Source of the DNA: Bacteroidetes bacterium UBA1947
GTDB lineage: Bacteria > Bacteroidota > Bacteroidia > Chitinophagales > Chitinophagaceae
Length of the DNA: 55,693 bases
Assembly: GCA_002336915.1 (NCBI GenBank)
Contig: DDET01000029.1
Coordinates: forward strand, 1-55,693
Direction of reading: 5' to 3'
Positions 15,468 through 24,173 of the stretch are shown here, in pieces (position 1 is the stretch's first letter; each line of letters starts with the position of its first letter). The position numbers were made by a program, and so were the translations under genes. The notes below the pieces were generated by a model. The model was not told the DNA's origin, did not search any database, and saw only the letters and a list, made by a program, of their open reading frames with translations.

Positions 15468-15977
15468 ATGAAACCAATAAGCGAACTCACCTATCTGGTA
15501 CTGGCAAGGTCCGCCATTCACGATTTTGATATAAATATGGCTATAGACTGGGCGTACGAGATGGTAGCCTTAGGCTACGACACACCAAACCTCCTGTTTC
15601 TTGCCGCTACCTCAAAACCTGCCAACTATTTTGAGGTTTCCACTTACCTGGAGAATGCCTTGAAAGAACTAGGACTAAGGGAAAAGAGCGAAGAGGAAGC
15701 ACTTGCAAGCTATGGCTACTACCATGTATTGGAAATAGCCCGGGGCGAAGATGTTCAGAAAAATCTTGGCGCGATCAGGTATCTCCATAGCGATGCCTAC
15801 CAAGCCTTACTTATCAACTTTTTCCTTTTGAATTGGGCCTGGGGCGACCTTAACTATGGTAACCGCGAGCAGGAATATTGGCCAGGAGCAACCCAGGATA
15901 ACATTGAGGGCCTGGTAATTGCTGAGGCCAACAGGTGGTTAGAAGAGCACAATGAATTTACAATTATTATACCTTAG
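15468..15977 (+). CDS. Hypothetical protein between tail repeats
   Basis: The 169-residue protein is probably cytoplasmic: there is no signal peptide. It is rich in helices, with a repeat-like start (LARSAIHDFDINMAIDWAYEM) and an aromatic-rich end (LNWAWGDLNYG). The composition loosely recalls helical immunity-type proteins, but no family was recognised. It lies 36 bp after the helix-turn-helix gene and is bracketed by T1 and T2, so it looks like a cargo gene captured during duplication of that gene. Its base composition is less AT-rich than the exported pair upstream. Confidence 0.65.
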   Translation: MKPISELTYLVLARSAIHDFDINMAIDWAYEMVALGYDTPNLLFLAATSKPANYFEVSTYLENALKELGLREKSEEEALASYGYYHVLEIARGEDVQKNLGAIRYLHSDAYQALLINFFLLNWAWGDLNYGNREQEYWPGATQDNIEGLVIAEANRWLEEHNEFTIIIP

Positions 15978-15980
15978 CCT

Positions 15981-16073
15981 TTTATCGCACAGACCACCGA
16001 CGAACAAGTACAGGAAATATTTGCAAGCTGGCAAAAGGTAATAGAAAAAGAGCGGCGGAGGAGAAGGCGTTAA
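15981..16073 (+). pseudogene. Tail fragment of a second copy of the helix-turn-helix gene (T2)
   Basis: Reading frame 15981-16073 encodes FIAQTTDEQVQEIFASWQ, then the basic tail with six arginines and the TAATAG double stop. There is no start or helix-turn-helix domain. Compared with T1 (15357-15434), 15999-16076 has seven substitutions, of which six are synonymous and one changes Glu to Gln. The fragment therefore descends from a copy that was once under protein-level selection. It begins 4 bp after the stop codon of the 169-residue gene. Confidence 0.75.
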
Positions 16074-16116
16074 TAGCAAATAAAAAAGCAGGAGGCGCTG
16101 CTGCATCTCCCGCTTA

Positions 16117-16162
16117 AAGTTCTTTGACATATTGCGTAGCGGAATCCCGTTTTGAGCGGGAT
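16117..16162 (+). other. boxA-like motif and adjoining hairpin
   Basis: AAGTTCTTTGA (16117-16127) matches the core of the boxA-like site in the leader at the left edge and another at 55399-55409. It is followed by a hairpin ATCCCG-TTTTGAG-CGGGAT (16144-16162). No rRNA lies nearby. This may be a broken leader copy or a processing site behind the T2 fragment. Confidence 0.35.
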
Positions 16163-16223
16163 ATTGTGTAACTGACTGCAGTATCCGGCATCAAGTATCC
16201 GGTACCAGGCATCATGAAACTGC

Positions 16224-16793
16224 CTATCCCAATATCATAGATATTAGATCGGAATGCAGGCTGACCTTAAAGAAAGCAGTAAGGCCCAATACTATACCAA
16301 GCAGGCTCAGGCCCGCTGCAAAAAAGAATAACCACTTTTTGCGCGTCAATGCCGTAATGCCGAACAGGGCTATAGCTATGGAAAGAAATGCATCGGTCAT
16401 GTCAAACTGGTCGTCGAAGACATTGATGTCGTTATATTCTTTTTCGTAACCTTCGGCTTGCTTTTTGATCTCCGCCTTCTCCTTTTCATATTGGGCTATC
16501 CTTGCTTCGTCTTTTTTTATCAGTTCATCTGCCCCCGGGGCCTTTTGCAGCTTTAGCAACTCTACCGCATTTTCCAGCATGGCCTGTTTGGTGCTTTTGG
16601 CCTGGAAGTAGGTCCATGCATCTATGCTGTGAGCCTGCGCCTGAGACATTGCCTGCACCACATTACCGTCCTTAACATTGCACAAGGCCATAAAAGTGGC
16701 GGTGATAGCTACCCAAATTGCAACAATCGAGTTGAGCTTACTTTCACGGCCACGCTCCGAAGCTTCCTGTATGGTATCTGCGATATCCGCCAT
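16224..16793 (-). CDS. DUF4337-family membrane protein
   Basis: From the ATG at 16793 (MADIADTIQEA) the protein has 189 residues. It has an N-terminal hydrophobic segment (SIVAIWVAITATFMALCNV), a charged helical region, and two further membrane segments at the C-terminus (FLSIAIALFGITAL and LFFFAAGLSLLGIVLGL). This order is the DUF4337 pattern. An upstream in-frame start at 16835 would add 14 residues without improving the fit. Function is unknown. Confidence 0.8.
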   Translation of the reverse strand: MADIADTIQEASERGRESKLNSIVAIWVAITATFMALCNVKDGNVVQAMSQAQAHSIDAWTYFQAKSTKQAMLENAVELLKLQKAPGADELIKKDEARIAQYEKEKAEIKKQAEGYEKEYNDINVFDDQFDMTDAFLSIAIALFGITALTRKKWLFFFAAGLSLLGIVLGLTAFFKVSLHSDLISMILG

Positions 16794-16856
16794 TATTTTT
16801 TGTATAAAATTAGCGCTTAGCCTAATACCCGGCAAGTTAATTACGCCCCCTGCTGC

Positions 16857-17324
16857 TTATTTGACCGGAGCCACCGTGAACTTGCCCGCAACTTCGGTAC
16901 CGTTAACTGTAACAAAATCGTATGTGCCTTTTACGGTGTCCATCGCAGCGGAATAGATGACCACCTTGCCCGACCTTGCATAGTCACCATCAAGGTCGCC
17001 ACGTTTGTAGAATGCGGTGCTCGCCTCGTTGGTCCCCATATAATATGTGCGCGTAGCATCGTTGTACTGCATAATGGCAATAGAAACTGTTTCCTTTGTG
17101 CTTTGCTGCAGGCCACTTATTTCCAGCCTGCGTATGGTATTGTCTTCAGTAATAGCAGCGCTAAGAACAGATGCGGTCCATGCACTTCCGGATACGGCAC
17201 CATCCATAGCAGGTGTAGCTGAAAAATCCGGGGCAGGTCTTGCAACTTCTTTGTGCCTGGCGCATGAAGACAAGATGCAATATGCACTCAAGATAAGGCA
17301 GGCTGGTAAGAGCGCTTTTTTCAT
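16857..17324 (-). CDS. Hypothetical lipoprotein
   Basis: The 155-residue protein has a signal peptide with a lipobox (CILSSC, about residues 16-21), so it is lipid-anchored. The mature region (YYMGTNEASTAFYKRGDLDG, GTYDFVTVNGTEVAGKFTV) is beta-rich and resembles the DUF6252-type lipoproteins of Bacteroidota, an assignment by resemblance only. It is followed on the same strand by the DUF4337 gene. Confidence 0.7.
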   Translation of the reverse strand: MKKALLPACLILSAYCILSSCARHKEVARPAPDFSATPAMDGAVSGSAWTASVLSAAITEDNTIRRLEISGLQQSTKETVSIAIMQYNDATRTYYMGTNEASTAFYKRGDLDGDYARSGKVVIYSAAMDTVKGTYDFVTVNGTEVAGKFTVAPVK

Positions 17325-17485
17325 AGGTTGTTCTTTGGTGAAAAGTAGTACAGATTATGCCAAATCCTGAGTTTCCGGCTGTCCGGGCCCATGCCTTTTA
17401 CATAAAAGAACTGCCCACTTGCGTAAAAGCAGTCATAGCTGCCAGGGCCCTGTCTTATTTTTAAGACCATATCAAATAAGCACTT

Positions 17486-19123
17486 ATGAAGCGAATACTA
17501 CTTGCTGCAGGACTTATCGCGCTGCTGTCGCAAACAGCAATGGCCCAAACGCCGGAACTGGTCTGCAACGTAGCCACCGGTACCGATGACAGTAACCCGT
17601 CTTACCTTATCGAGACCAATGGTAAGCTGTTTTGGGTGGCCTATGATGACGACCACGGCTCGGAGCTATGGATGAAGCCCCCCAACGATACAGCCCGCCT
17701 TGCAAAGGACATTCTCCCCGGCGCAGTCAGTTCTTTAATAGACCATATGATAGGCATGAATGGCAAGGTATACTTTATGGCAACCGATGGCACAACGCCT
17801 AAGTTGTGGATGAGCGATGGCACCGATGCCGGCACCGTAGTGCTGAAGGATATGCAGATGCTCACCTACGACCCCATAGCAGGTTACGGGGGTATAGTGT
17901 ACAACAACAAGCTGTACTTTAACGGCAGCGACAATGGCAGCGAATATGAGCTATGGGTTACCGATGGCACTACAGCAGGCACCCAGTTGGTAAAGGATAT
18001 CAACCCCGGCCCCATATCCTCCTCGCCCACACTCTTTACAGTGTATAATGGACTGCTGTACTTCACTGCCCTGGATAATACGAATGGTCGCCAGCTCTGG
18101 CTAAGCGACGGCACGGCCCCCGGCACCCATATGGTGAGCCTTATCAACGCCACAGGCGATGCCAGTCCCGGCCCCAAAGCTGTGTACAACAACAGGCTTT
18201 ATTTTGGTGCCGACGATGGTACACATGGCATCGAGATGTGGAGTACTGACGGCAGCGACACGGGCACACATATGCTGAAGGATATGAACCCCGGTACAGG
18301 CATTGGCGGTTACAGGCCTGTGGTGAGTGGTGGCAAACTGTATTTTATAGGCGATGATGGCACTACAGGTCTTGAGCTTGCCGTAAGCGATGGCACCGCT
18401 GCAGGCACCCAAATCGTAAAGGATATTAACCCCGGCAGCAGTAGCTCCTCGCTCAGAAACCTTACCGACCTCAACGGCAAACTGTACTTCGGGGCAAAGA
18501 GCACCAACCCTTCGGAGCTATGGTTAAGTGATGGTACCCAGGCCGGCACGCAGCTGGTGCATACCCTGGCCACAGCCGCTCCCAATACCATCATCGACGA
18601 GATGCTCACCTACCATAACAAACTATACTTCACAGTCAGCAGGCCGGTGACCGGCCGCGACCTCTGGCAGTCGGATGGCACCGATGCCGGCACTACTATC
18701 ATCAATGTCAACCCGCCGCATAATAATGCTGCGGTCTTTGGTACCCCACCCAATATGGCAGTTTGTGATGACTCCCTCTATTTCGCTGCCGACTATGGCA
18801 CAGCCGGCCTTGAAGTATATAGGATAGGCACACCCGGCCTCTCGGCAGGTATGGTACATAAGAACGAACTGAATGCCGGGCTCTACCCCAACCCTGCAAG
18901 CAACAACGTGGCGCTGAACTTTTACCTGGATGATGCAGCAACAGTAAACCTGTTGTTGACTGACCTGGCAGGCAGATCCATCTATACAAGCACCCGGAAT
19001 AAAGTTAACCCAGGTAATAATACGCTCACACTTGATTTACCCGCCGGCCTGAGCCCGGGTTTGTACTTTATCTGTATATCGTCGGTGCAGGCCTCTTCAA
19101 CCCTAAGGCTTATCGTGGAGTAA
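17486..19123 (+). CDS. Secreted ELWxxDGT-repeat protein with type IX sorting domain
   Basis: The protein (545 residues) has a signal peptide (1-20, ending TAMAQ) and many repeats of the form ELWxxDGTxxGTxxVKDINPG across about residues 40-420, each probably one blade or strand set of a beta-propeller-like fold. The last ~80 residues (NELNAGLYPNPASNNVALN, GLYFICISS) are a type A type IX secretion sorting domain. It is therefore exported and probably attached to or released from the surface. Binding target is unknown. Confidence 0.88.
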   Translation: MKRILLAAGLIALLSQTAMAQTPELVCNVATGTDDSNPSYLIETNGKLFWVAYDDDHGSELWMKPPNDTARLAKDILPGAVSSLIDHMIGMNGKVYFMATDGTTPKLWMSDGTDAGTVVLKDMQMLTYDPIAGYGGIVYNNKLYFNGSDNGSEYELWVTDGTTAGTQLVKDINPGPISSSPTLFTVYNGLLYFTALDNTNGRQLWLSDGTAPGTHMVSLINATGDASPGPKAVYNNRLYFGADDGTHGIEMWSTDGSDTGTHMLKDMNPGTGIGGYRPVVSGGKLYFIGDDGTTGLELAVSDGTAAGTQIVKDINPGSSSSSLRNLTDLNGKLYFGAKSTNPSELWLSDGTQAGTQLVHTLATAAPNTIIDEMLTYHNKLYFTVSRPVTGRDLWQSDGTDAGTTIINVNPPHNNAAVFGTPPNMAVCDDSLYFAADYGTAGLEVYRIGTPGLSAGMVHKNELNAGLYPNPASNNVALNFYLDDAATVNLLLTDLAGRSIYTSTRNKVNPGNNTLTLDLPAGLSPGLYFICISSVQASSTLRLIVE

Positions 19124-19222
19124 AGCGTATGGCCTGGAAAAGGTACCGCATTGGGTTATTGCAGCGTCGCAGCCTGCCGGGGCGCTGCACCAGGTCCCCC
19201 GGCCAAAATGTGGATATGAATA

Positions 19223-19254
19223 TTTGCAGCAGCTCTTCCTGCTTAGTACCTTTG
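19223..19254 (+). promoter_or_regulatory. Promoter for the small lipoprotein gene
   Basis: TTTG (19223-19226), 20 bases, TACCTTTG (19247-19254). The -33 region reads GTGGATATGAATATTTG, almost the same as in the duplicated leaders at 14111-14126 and about 14339-14354. It lies 39 bp before the start at 19293. Confidence 0.65.
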
Positions 19255-19292
19255 TCCCTCACCCGGGAAATTCCGGTGAGTGCGTATAAACA

Positions 19293-19508
19293 ATGAAGAC
19301 AAAGCTTATCATATCGGCCATTGGTGTTTTTGCAGTCCTCTCTTTTGCATCTTGCAAAAAAGTACGTAGCTGCTATTGCAAAAACTATCTAACGGGCCAG
19401 CAGTTGGAAGTAGATACCAAAGGAAAGGTGAGCAAGAAAGATGCTATAAAGTACTGCGAAAGCGGTAACGCATACATAGCACAGGGCTTTCAATGCGAGC
19501 TGGAGTAG
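19293..19508 (+). CDS. Small cysteine-rich lipoprotein
   Basis: The 71-residue protein has a signal peptide with lipobox (LSFASC, about 16-21). The mature part has four further cysteines (RSCYCKN, KYCESG, FQCELE), which could form two disulfides in the periplasm. Similar tiny lipoproteins are scattered in Bacteroidota genomes. It has its own promoter of the GTGGATATGA type and sits immediately upstream of the next gene. Function is unknown. Confidence 0.65.
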   Translation: MKTKLIISAIGVFAVLSFASCKKVRSCYCKNYLTGQQLEVDTKGKVSKKDAIKYCESGNAYIAQGFQCELE

Positions 19509-19530
19509 CGCAGGATAGAAATTATACACC

Positions 19531-20100
19531 ATGAGCAGCTTCCAATTATTAAAACAGGAGAAGACAAGAAAGAACTTTCAATCGGCAGTTTTTAGCCATT
19601 TCTCTATCATTGATGGAATGGATGATGATGCAGATATGGTCAGGGCTTTTATTAGCTCTGAGGCCTTTATCAAAGATGCAGAGCCTACGAATGTAAAGAA
19701 ACCAAACAACGACGAAGAACCTATAAGGCCATTTGTACTTGAGCAACTTCGTCCTGGAGATTTCCGCAAGTACGGCAAAGAAGATATTGTAGCATATTTA
19801 CACCAGTTCAGCCACAACGAAAGCTGGCAGGTAGATGATCATTGGGACGACCTTAAGAAAGTGATATACCCCGCAGTTAAAGAGGCCATAGCCAACAGCA
19901 ATGCAGATAGCTTCTACATGATAGACCTCGATTGGTTCGAGGAGTTCATAGACTGGGAGGCCCCGGAGGCTGCAGCACAAGATCATGCTGTACAAATACT
20001 GCGATACCCCGACTGCGCCATAGCCAGTTATTTCTTCCGGATAATATGGATGAATACCGGCAACAAGACGCTCACCCTCTGCGAGATGATATACGACTAG
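19531..20100 (+). CDS. Hypothetical cytoplasmic protein
   Basis: The 189-residue acidic protein has no signal peptide or membrane segment. It contains a helical region around QFSHNESWQVDDHWDD and a C-terminal FEEFIDWEAPE. No family was recognised. Its stop codon overlaps the end of the convergent DinB-like gene by 4 bp. The start ATG at 19531 lies 22 bp after the small lipoprotein gene, so the two may be co-transcribed. Confidence 0.65.
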   Translation: MSSFQLLKQEKTRKNFQSAVFSHFSIIDGMDDDADMVRAFISSEAFIKDAEPTNVKKPNNDEEPIRPFVLEQLRPGDFRKYGKEDIVAYLHQFSHNESWQVDDHWDDLKKVIYPAVKEAIANSNADSFYMIDLDWFEEFIDWEAPEAAAQDHAVQILRYPDCAIASYFFRIIWMNTGNKTLTLCEMIYD

Positions 20101-20621
20101 ATGGCTGAGGCCAGGTACTTTTCTTTTATCGATGCAAGGTGATGATAGCTATGCCCTACCATCGCAAAGCCCAGTGCGCGTACTGAGATAGTGATATCGC
20201 GGGCCGGGCCTGTGAGGTCGATCATTGCAGGTGTCATACCGCGGAACATACAGATGCTCGCGTTACGCAAATGCTCCAGCTCTTCTATGATGCTCTCGAT
20301 ACTGCGGCTTTCTGCATGTGCGTTCACCACAAATGTATGTATGTCGAAGACAGGGAGTATCCCATGGTCGCCACGGGAGATCCTCATCATACGATAGCAA
20401 AAATTACGCTCGGCATCTGCAAGGTGGGCAAAGTTCTCTTTCACGGTCCATTTACCGGGTGCATAGCGTAGGTCAAGCTGTTCTTTGCTGAGATCCAGTG
20501 CTAAGACCTTTATCTCGTTTATATTATCCCCGAGCGCAGTGATAAGATCAGTACTCGGGGCCAATGAAATGTAGTTGTTGAAGAAACCATAGTCGCCGGC
20601 AGGCGGTGGCATAATTTGCAT
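20097..20621 (-). CDS. DinB-superfamily protein
   Basis: The 174-residue four-helix-bundle protein has the histidine pattern of the DinB/YfiT metal-binding superfamily: ENFAHLADAE (about residue 67), VVNAHAESR and MVGHSYHHLASI near the C-terminus. Members bind a divalent metal and often act as thiol-dependent transferases or have unknown roles. The start at 20621 is used; a second ATG nine bases downstream is possible. It converges with the preceding gene. Confidence 0.8.
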   Translation of the reverse strand: MQIMPPPAGDYGFFNNYISLAPSTDLITALGDNINEIKVLALDLSKEQLDLRYAPGKWTVKENFAHLADAERNFCYRMMRISRGDHGILPVFDIHTFVVNAHAESRSIESIIEELEHLRNASICMFRGMTPAMIDLTGPARDITISVRALGFAMVGHSYHHLASIKEKYLASAI

Positions 20622-20768
20622 GATGTAAGTTTTTTGTAAAAGTACAAAGTACCTAAAACATGATTGCAGTACAGATATTTAATAAGGGGCAAGCACAGTT
20701 GAAAAAGAAGAGCCGGGAGACGATCCTGAGATCGCTGCCCGGCCCAATTGCAAACCTGCAGCCTATCC

Positions 20769-22388
20769 TTAATCTTTAATGAACCGTAAGACCTCCACCC
20801 TTTCCTTGTTGTCCTTATCCGCAATGCGGATAAAGTACATACCTTGTTCAAGACCTGATACGGATACACGGTTTGTTGTAGCTATATTACCTGTATTTAT
20901 AACTCTGCCGCTGATGTCGTATATACTGTACCGCGATCCGGCACCTGCCGCTGTTAATTGCAGCTCGTCAGCAACAGGGTTCGGGGATATTGAGATCCTG
21001 TTGTCTTTGCTTACACTCCTTACTGCTTCGGGAGTGGCATCAAATATCCTTGCTACGAAAATATCTGTACTATCGCCCGCCAATGAAGGCAAAGGCCCAA
21101 AGACACCTGTACCATTGAAGTCGCCGGCCAGGAACAAGCCGAAGTTATTTGACCTGATACCGGCAATGTGATCGAAACCGGAACCCCCACACTGGTCGGC
21201 CCAGGTGAATGCACCGGTGGAATCGACTCTTGCGAGGTAGATGTCTTGCTGCATGCTGTTGAGCGTAAAAGTGTCGAGGGTGAATAATCCATTGAAGTTG
21301 CCGGCAATGAAACAGGAGCCATTGTTGTCGACGCAGATGCGAACCCCATTATCGGTGTCGGATGGGCCGGATGCTTTATTGACCCAAAGGAAGTGCCCGT
21401 TCGCGTTGCATTTGGCCACATAAATATCGTATGATATACCCGCGGGACCTGCAAGGTTTATAGTATCAAATGCAACGGTGCCCCGGTAAAAGCCCGTTAT
21501 ATATGCATTGCCTGCAGCATCAATATCTATAGCATTGCCACTGGTGTAGCCGGTACCCGCCCCGGCACGTTGCAGCCATAACACAGTACCGCTATCGCTG
21601 ATCTTAGCAATGAAGATATTGGCCTCAATGTTGCCCGCACCTAATGCCGTTGTGGGGTCGAAAGAAAGCGTGTCGAAGAACTGGCCGGTAATATAGCTGG
21701 TGCCATCCGGGCTTGTCTTCAAATCATTACCCTGGTGAAAGTTGTGGTAAACGAGCTCCTGGGTAAGCCACAGGTTATTACCACTGCTATCATATTTGGC
21801 CACGAACACTTTGGAAGCAGAACCGCTATAGCTGCTAATATGGAACTCCCCGGCGATAAAAAGATCACCAAGGGCATCGGAGCTTACAGCACTGCTGTAA
21901 TCAAAGCCTTGCCCGCCCGCCGACCTTGCCCATATAACGTCGCCCGTACTGTTATAAGAAGCAATAAATACATCGTAGTCGGCAACAGAATACAGGGTAA
22001 AAGGACTTACAGTGCCAAATGATGCACTATCCTTGTATAAACCTGTGATGGAAAGCCGGCCATATACGTCTTTGCAAATGGCATTCACTTTTATATTGGC
22101 TCCTGTAGCTGCAATCTTAGCCCATTCTGCCTGTCCATTTACATCGTACTTCGCTATAAAGACAGACCATGCACCGGGGCTGTATAAAGTGATAGCCCCG
22201 AAAGACGCTGAGTCGTAAAAGCGCCCTGTTACATAACTATTACCGTTAGCATCTATATCAATGCCGCCTGCATAGTCATTGCGGGGACCGCCTACTTGTT
22301 TTGCCCATTGCCAGGTTTGTGCCTGTGTGACAGCTGAAAACAGGAAGGTTACAATAAGAAAAATGGCAAGTGTGGTGTTCTTATTCAT
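20769..22388 (-). CDS. Secreted beta-propeller (SBBP-like) protein with type IX sorting domain
   Basis: From the ATG at 22388 (MNKNTTLAIFL) there is a clear signal peptide ending TQAQ. About seven repeats of the form WAxxxGGxGxDxxxxIxxDxxGNxYxxGxF follow (for example GNSYVTGRFYDSASFG, GNAYITGFYRGTVAFD), typical of SBBP/beta-propeller repeats. The end (ISISPNPVADELQL, GMYFIRIADKD) is a type IX sorting domain. The alternative TTG start at 22409 is not needed. It is the second type IX cargo protein in this region. Confidence 0.85.
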   Translation of the reverse strand: MNKNTTLAIFLIVTFLFSAVTQAQTWQWAKQVGGPRNDYAGGIDIDANGNSYVTGRFYDSASFGAITLYSPGAWSVFIAKYDVNGQAEWAKIAATGANIKVNAICKDVYGRLSITGLYKDSASFGTVSPFTLYSVADYDVFIASYNSTGDVIWARSAGGQGFDYSSAVSSDALGDLFIAGEFHISSYSGSASKVFVAKYDSSGNNLWLTQELVYHNFHQGNDLKTSPDGTSYITGQFFDTLSFDPTTALGAGNIEANIFIAKISDSGTVLWLQRAGAGTGYTSGNAIDIDAAGNAYITGFYRGTVAFDTINLAGPAGISYDIYVAKCNANGHFLWVNKASGPSDTDNGVRICVDNNGSCFIAGNFNGLFTLDTFTLNSMQQDIYLARVDSTGAFTWADQCGGSGFDHIAGIRSNNFGLFLAGDFNGTGVFGPLPSLAGDSTDIFVARIFDATPEAVRSVSKDNRISISPNPVADELQLTAAGAGSRYSIYDISGRVINTGNIATTNRVSVSGLEQGMYFIRIADKDNKERVEVLRFIKD

Positions 22389-22548
22389 TCCGGTGATCTT
22401 GTTAATCAATACCTATAGACATCATTTTTATGGCAACCGTAAGTCATTTTTTTGTCATTTAGATCATAAAGCAACACTTTCAGAAAAATACCGGGACCGT
22501 TATTTTATTCTTAATTTTAGGCAACACTTTTTTCTAAAGACAATAAAT

Positions 22549-22788
22549 ATGGCAACAAAAGAATCTTTTAAACTGGATGGCGACAGCCTGCTTAAGAAAG
22601 TGAAAGAGCTGATCAACGAAGGCAATATCAGGAAAATTACCATCAAAGATAAGGAGGGCAAGGAAGTAATGAACTTCCCGCTTACCATTGGTGTAGTTGG
22701 CCTGGTGTTAGCCCCTATGCTTGCTGCAATAGGCGCAGCAGCAGCGGTGATAGGCGAATGCAGCATAGAAGTGGAAAGGGAAGAATAA
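22549..22788 (+). CDS. DUF4342-like small membrane-associated protein
   Basis: The 79-residue protein has an amphipathic N-terminus (DSLLKKVKELINEGNIRKI), a KDKEGKEVMNFPLTIG block and one hydrophobic segment (VGLVLAPMLAAIGAAAAVIG). This arrangement matches DUF4342. The open frame extends upstream to 22279, but the ATG at 22549 is the natural start. It is convergent with the DUF2911 gene 6 bp away. Function is unknown. Confidence 0.7.
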   Translation: MATKESFKLDGDSLLKKVKELINEGNIRKITIKDKEGKEVMNFPLTIGVVGLVLAPMLAAIGAAAAVIGECSIEVEREE

Positions 22789-22794
22789 TAGGCG

Positions 22795-23889
22795 TTAGCT
22801 ATTTATGTCTTTCCCAGCTTTAAGCTTTGCTATTATACCTTCTACGCTCGTTTTGTTTGCGGCGTCAGGAGCAAGTGGCAGGGCCTTGGCAGCATACCTC
22901 AATGCATCTTTATAGTTACCTTCAGCCGACAATCCCCTTGCCATGCCCATATTGGTGGTAAAATTTTCGCCATTCTTTTTGTAGTTCATTTTAAATACTG
23001 CCACAGCCTTGCTTGTCATTTTTTCGTTTAGAAGAGCACGTGCATAGTTGTGCAGCTGCGTTGTACCACCTATGGTAACAGCAGTTTCCAGAGCACTATC
23101 GGCGGCGACCTTTTTGTTCAGCTTTTCCAGTATGTCAGCCTTTACCATGTACACCCTGAAATTTTTGGGCCCAAACTCAGCAGATCTGATGTAAGCCAAT
23201 GCCTCTTCAAGCGCTATATTATTTTGTTCCATGTACTGCGCCGCTTCCAGGTAAGATTGCGCTGTAAATCCTTTATCGGAACGAAGCTCAGCACGTATAG
23301 AGGCCATTTGAATTTTCTGCAGGGATGTGCTGACCCTAAAAGGAATACGCAACTTCTCCCAGGTAAGCGCAACGGTTGCACTGCTATCATTCTGATCAAT
23401 AAATGAATAGGTAAGCGTTTCGGTGCCTGAAGGCATCGACACCGGCTTCACTTTCACCCGCAGGGCATCTTCGGACTCCTCATAAAAAAAACTACCCCAG
23501 CTAGTGGAATTGCGTGAAAAAATAACTGTACACTCTGCAGGGCCATAAGCAATAAAGAAACCGTATTTACCAGCTGCAAGGGGCTTGCCTTCAATCATTA
23601 CATCCGTCGAAAACTCGATAGTGGTATTTTCGTTCGCGCCAGCGCGCCAGGGGGAGGGCTTGCCATTGCCAAAACCCAGGTCAGCGAAACCCTCGTGGAT
23701 CAATGCACCCCAAATCTTTCCCTCCCGACCCTTTACACCGGGACGGCTGTAATTGATAGTGACCTGAGTAAGACCGACCTGCTCAGCAACAATGGCTTTG
23801 TAATTGCCCCCATTGGGTAGCATAGTAAGTTGTGCGCTCAAGTTGAGGCACAATAGCAATGCGGCGCAAAGAAAAAAAGTGTATTTCAT
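22795..23889 (-). CDS. DUF2911-domain exported protein with TPR-like C-terminus
   Basis: From the ATG at 23889 there is a signal peptide (FFLCAALLLCLNLSAQ). The DUF2911 domain follows (about residues 30-160), with its signatures YSRPGVKGREGKIWG, PWRAGANENTTIEFS and LAAGKYGFF. The remaining ~150 residues are helical repeats of TPR type (YKDALRYAAKALPLAPDA). This is a common Bacteroidota periplasmic protein of unknown function. The longer frame to 23916 would add residues before the signal peptide. Confidence 0.88.
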   Translation of the reverse strand: MKYTFFLCAALLLCLNLSAQLTMLPNGGNYKAIVAEQVGLTQVTINYSRPGVKGREGKIWGALIHEGFADLGFGNGKPSPWRAGANENTTIEFSTDVMIEGKPLAAGKYGFFIAYGPAECTVIFSRNSTSWGSFFYEESEDALRVKVKPVSMPSGTETLTYSFIDQNDSSATVALTWEKLRIPFRVSTSLQKIQMASIRAELRSDKGFTAQSYLEAAQYMEQNNIALEEALAYIRSAEFGPKNFRVYMVKADILEKLNKKVAADSALETAVTIGGTTQLHNYARALLNEKMTSKAVAVFKMNYKKNGENFTTNMGMARGLSAEGNYKDALRYAAKALPLAPDAANKTSVEGIIAKLKAGKDINS

Positions 23890-24173
23890 AAATTTGGTGT
23901 TGGTTTGTTGACCCACAAATTATATGATATGGCTAATGCATCCGTAACCCGTTGAGGGTGATTAAGCATGCTTAAACATTTTTAACTATTGTGCCATAGA
24001 ACTCCCCCACCAACTGAAATGGAGCTATTAAAAGATGTGCAAAATCATTCCTTCTACTGTTTTCGATCATAGCCCTGGTCCTGGGGCAGCGCTACTTTTA
24101 GCCGCAAAATTACCGATACAGGTTGAAGCGATACAGGTATTTATTACAAATTTATGCGACGTCATTTAAAAAG

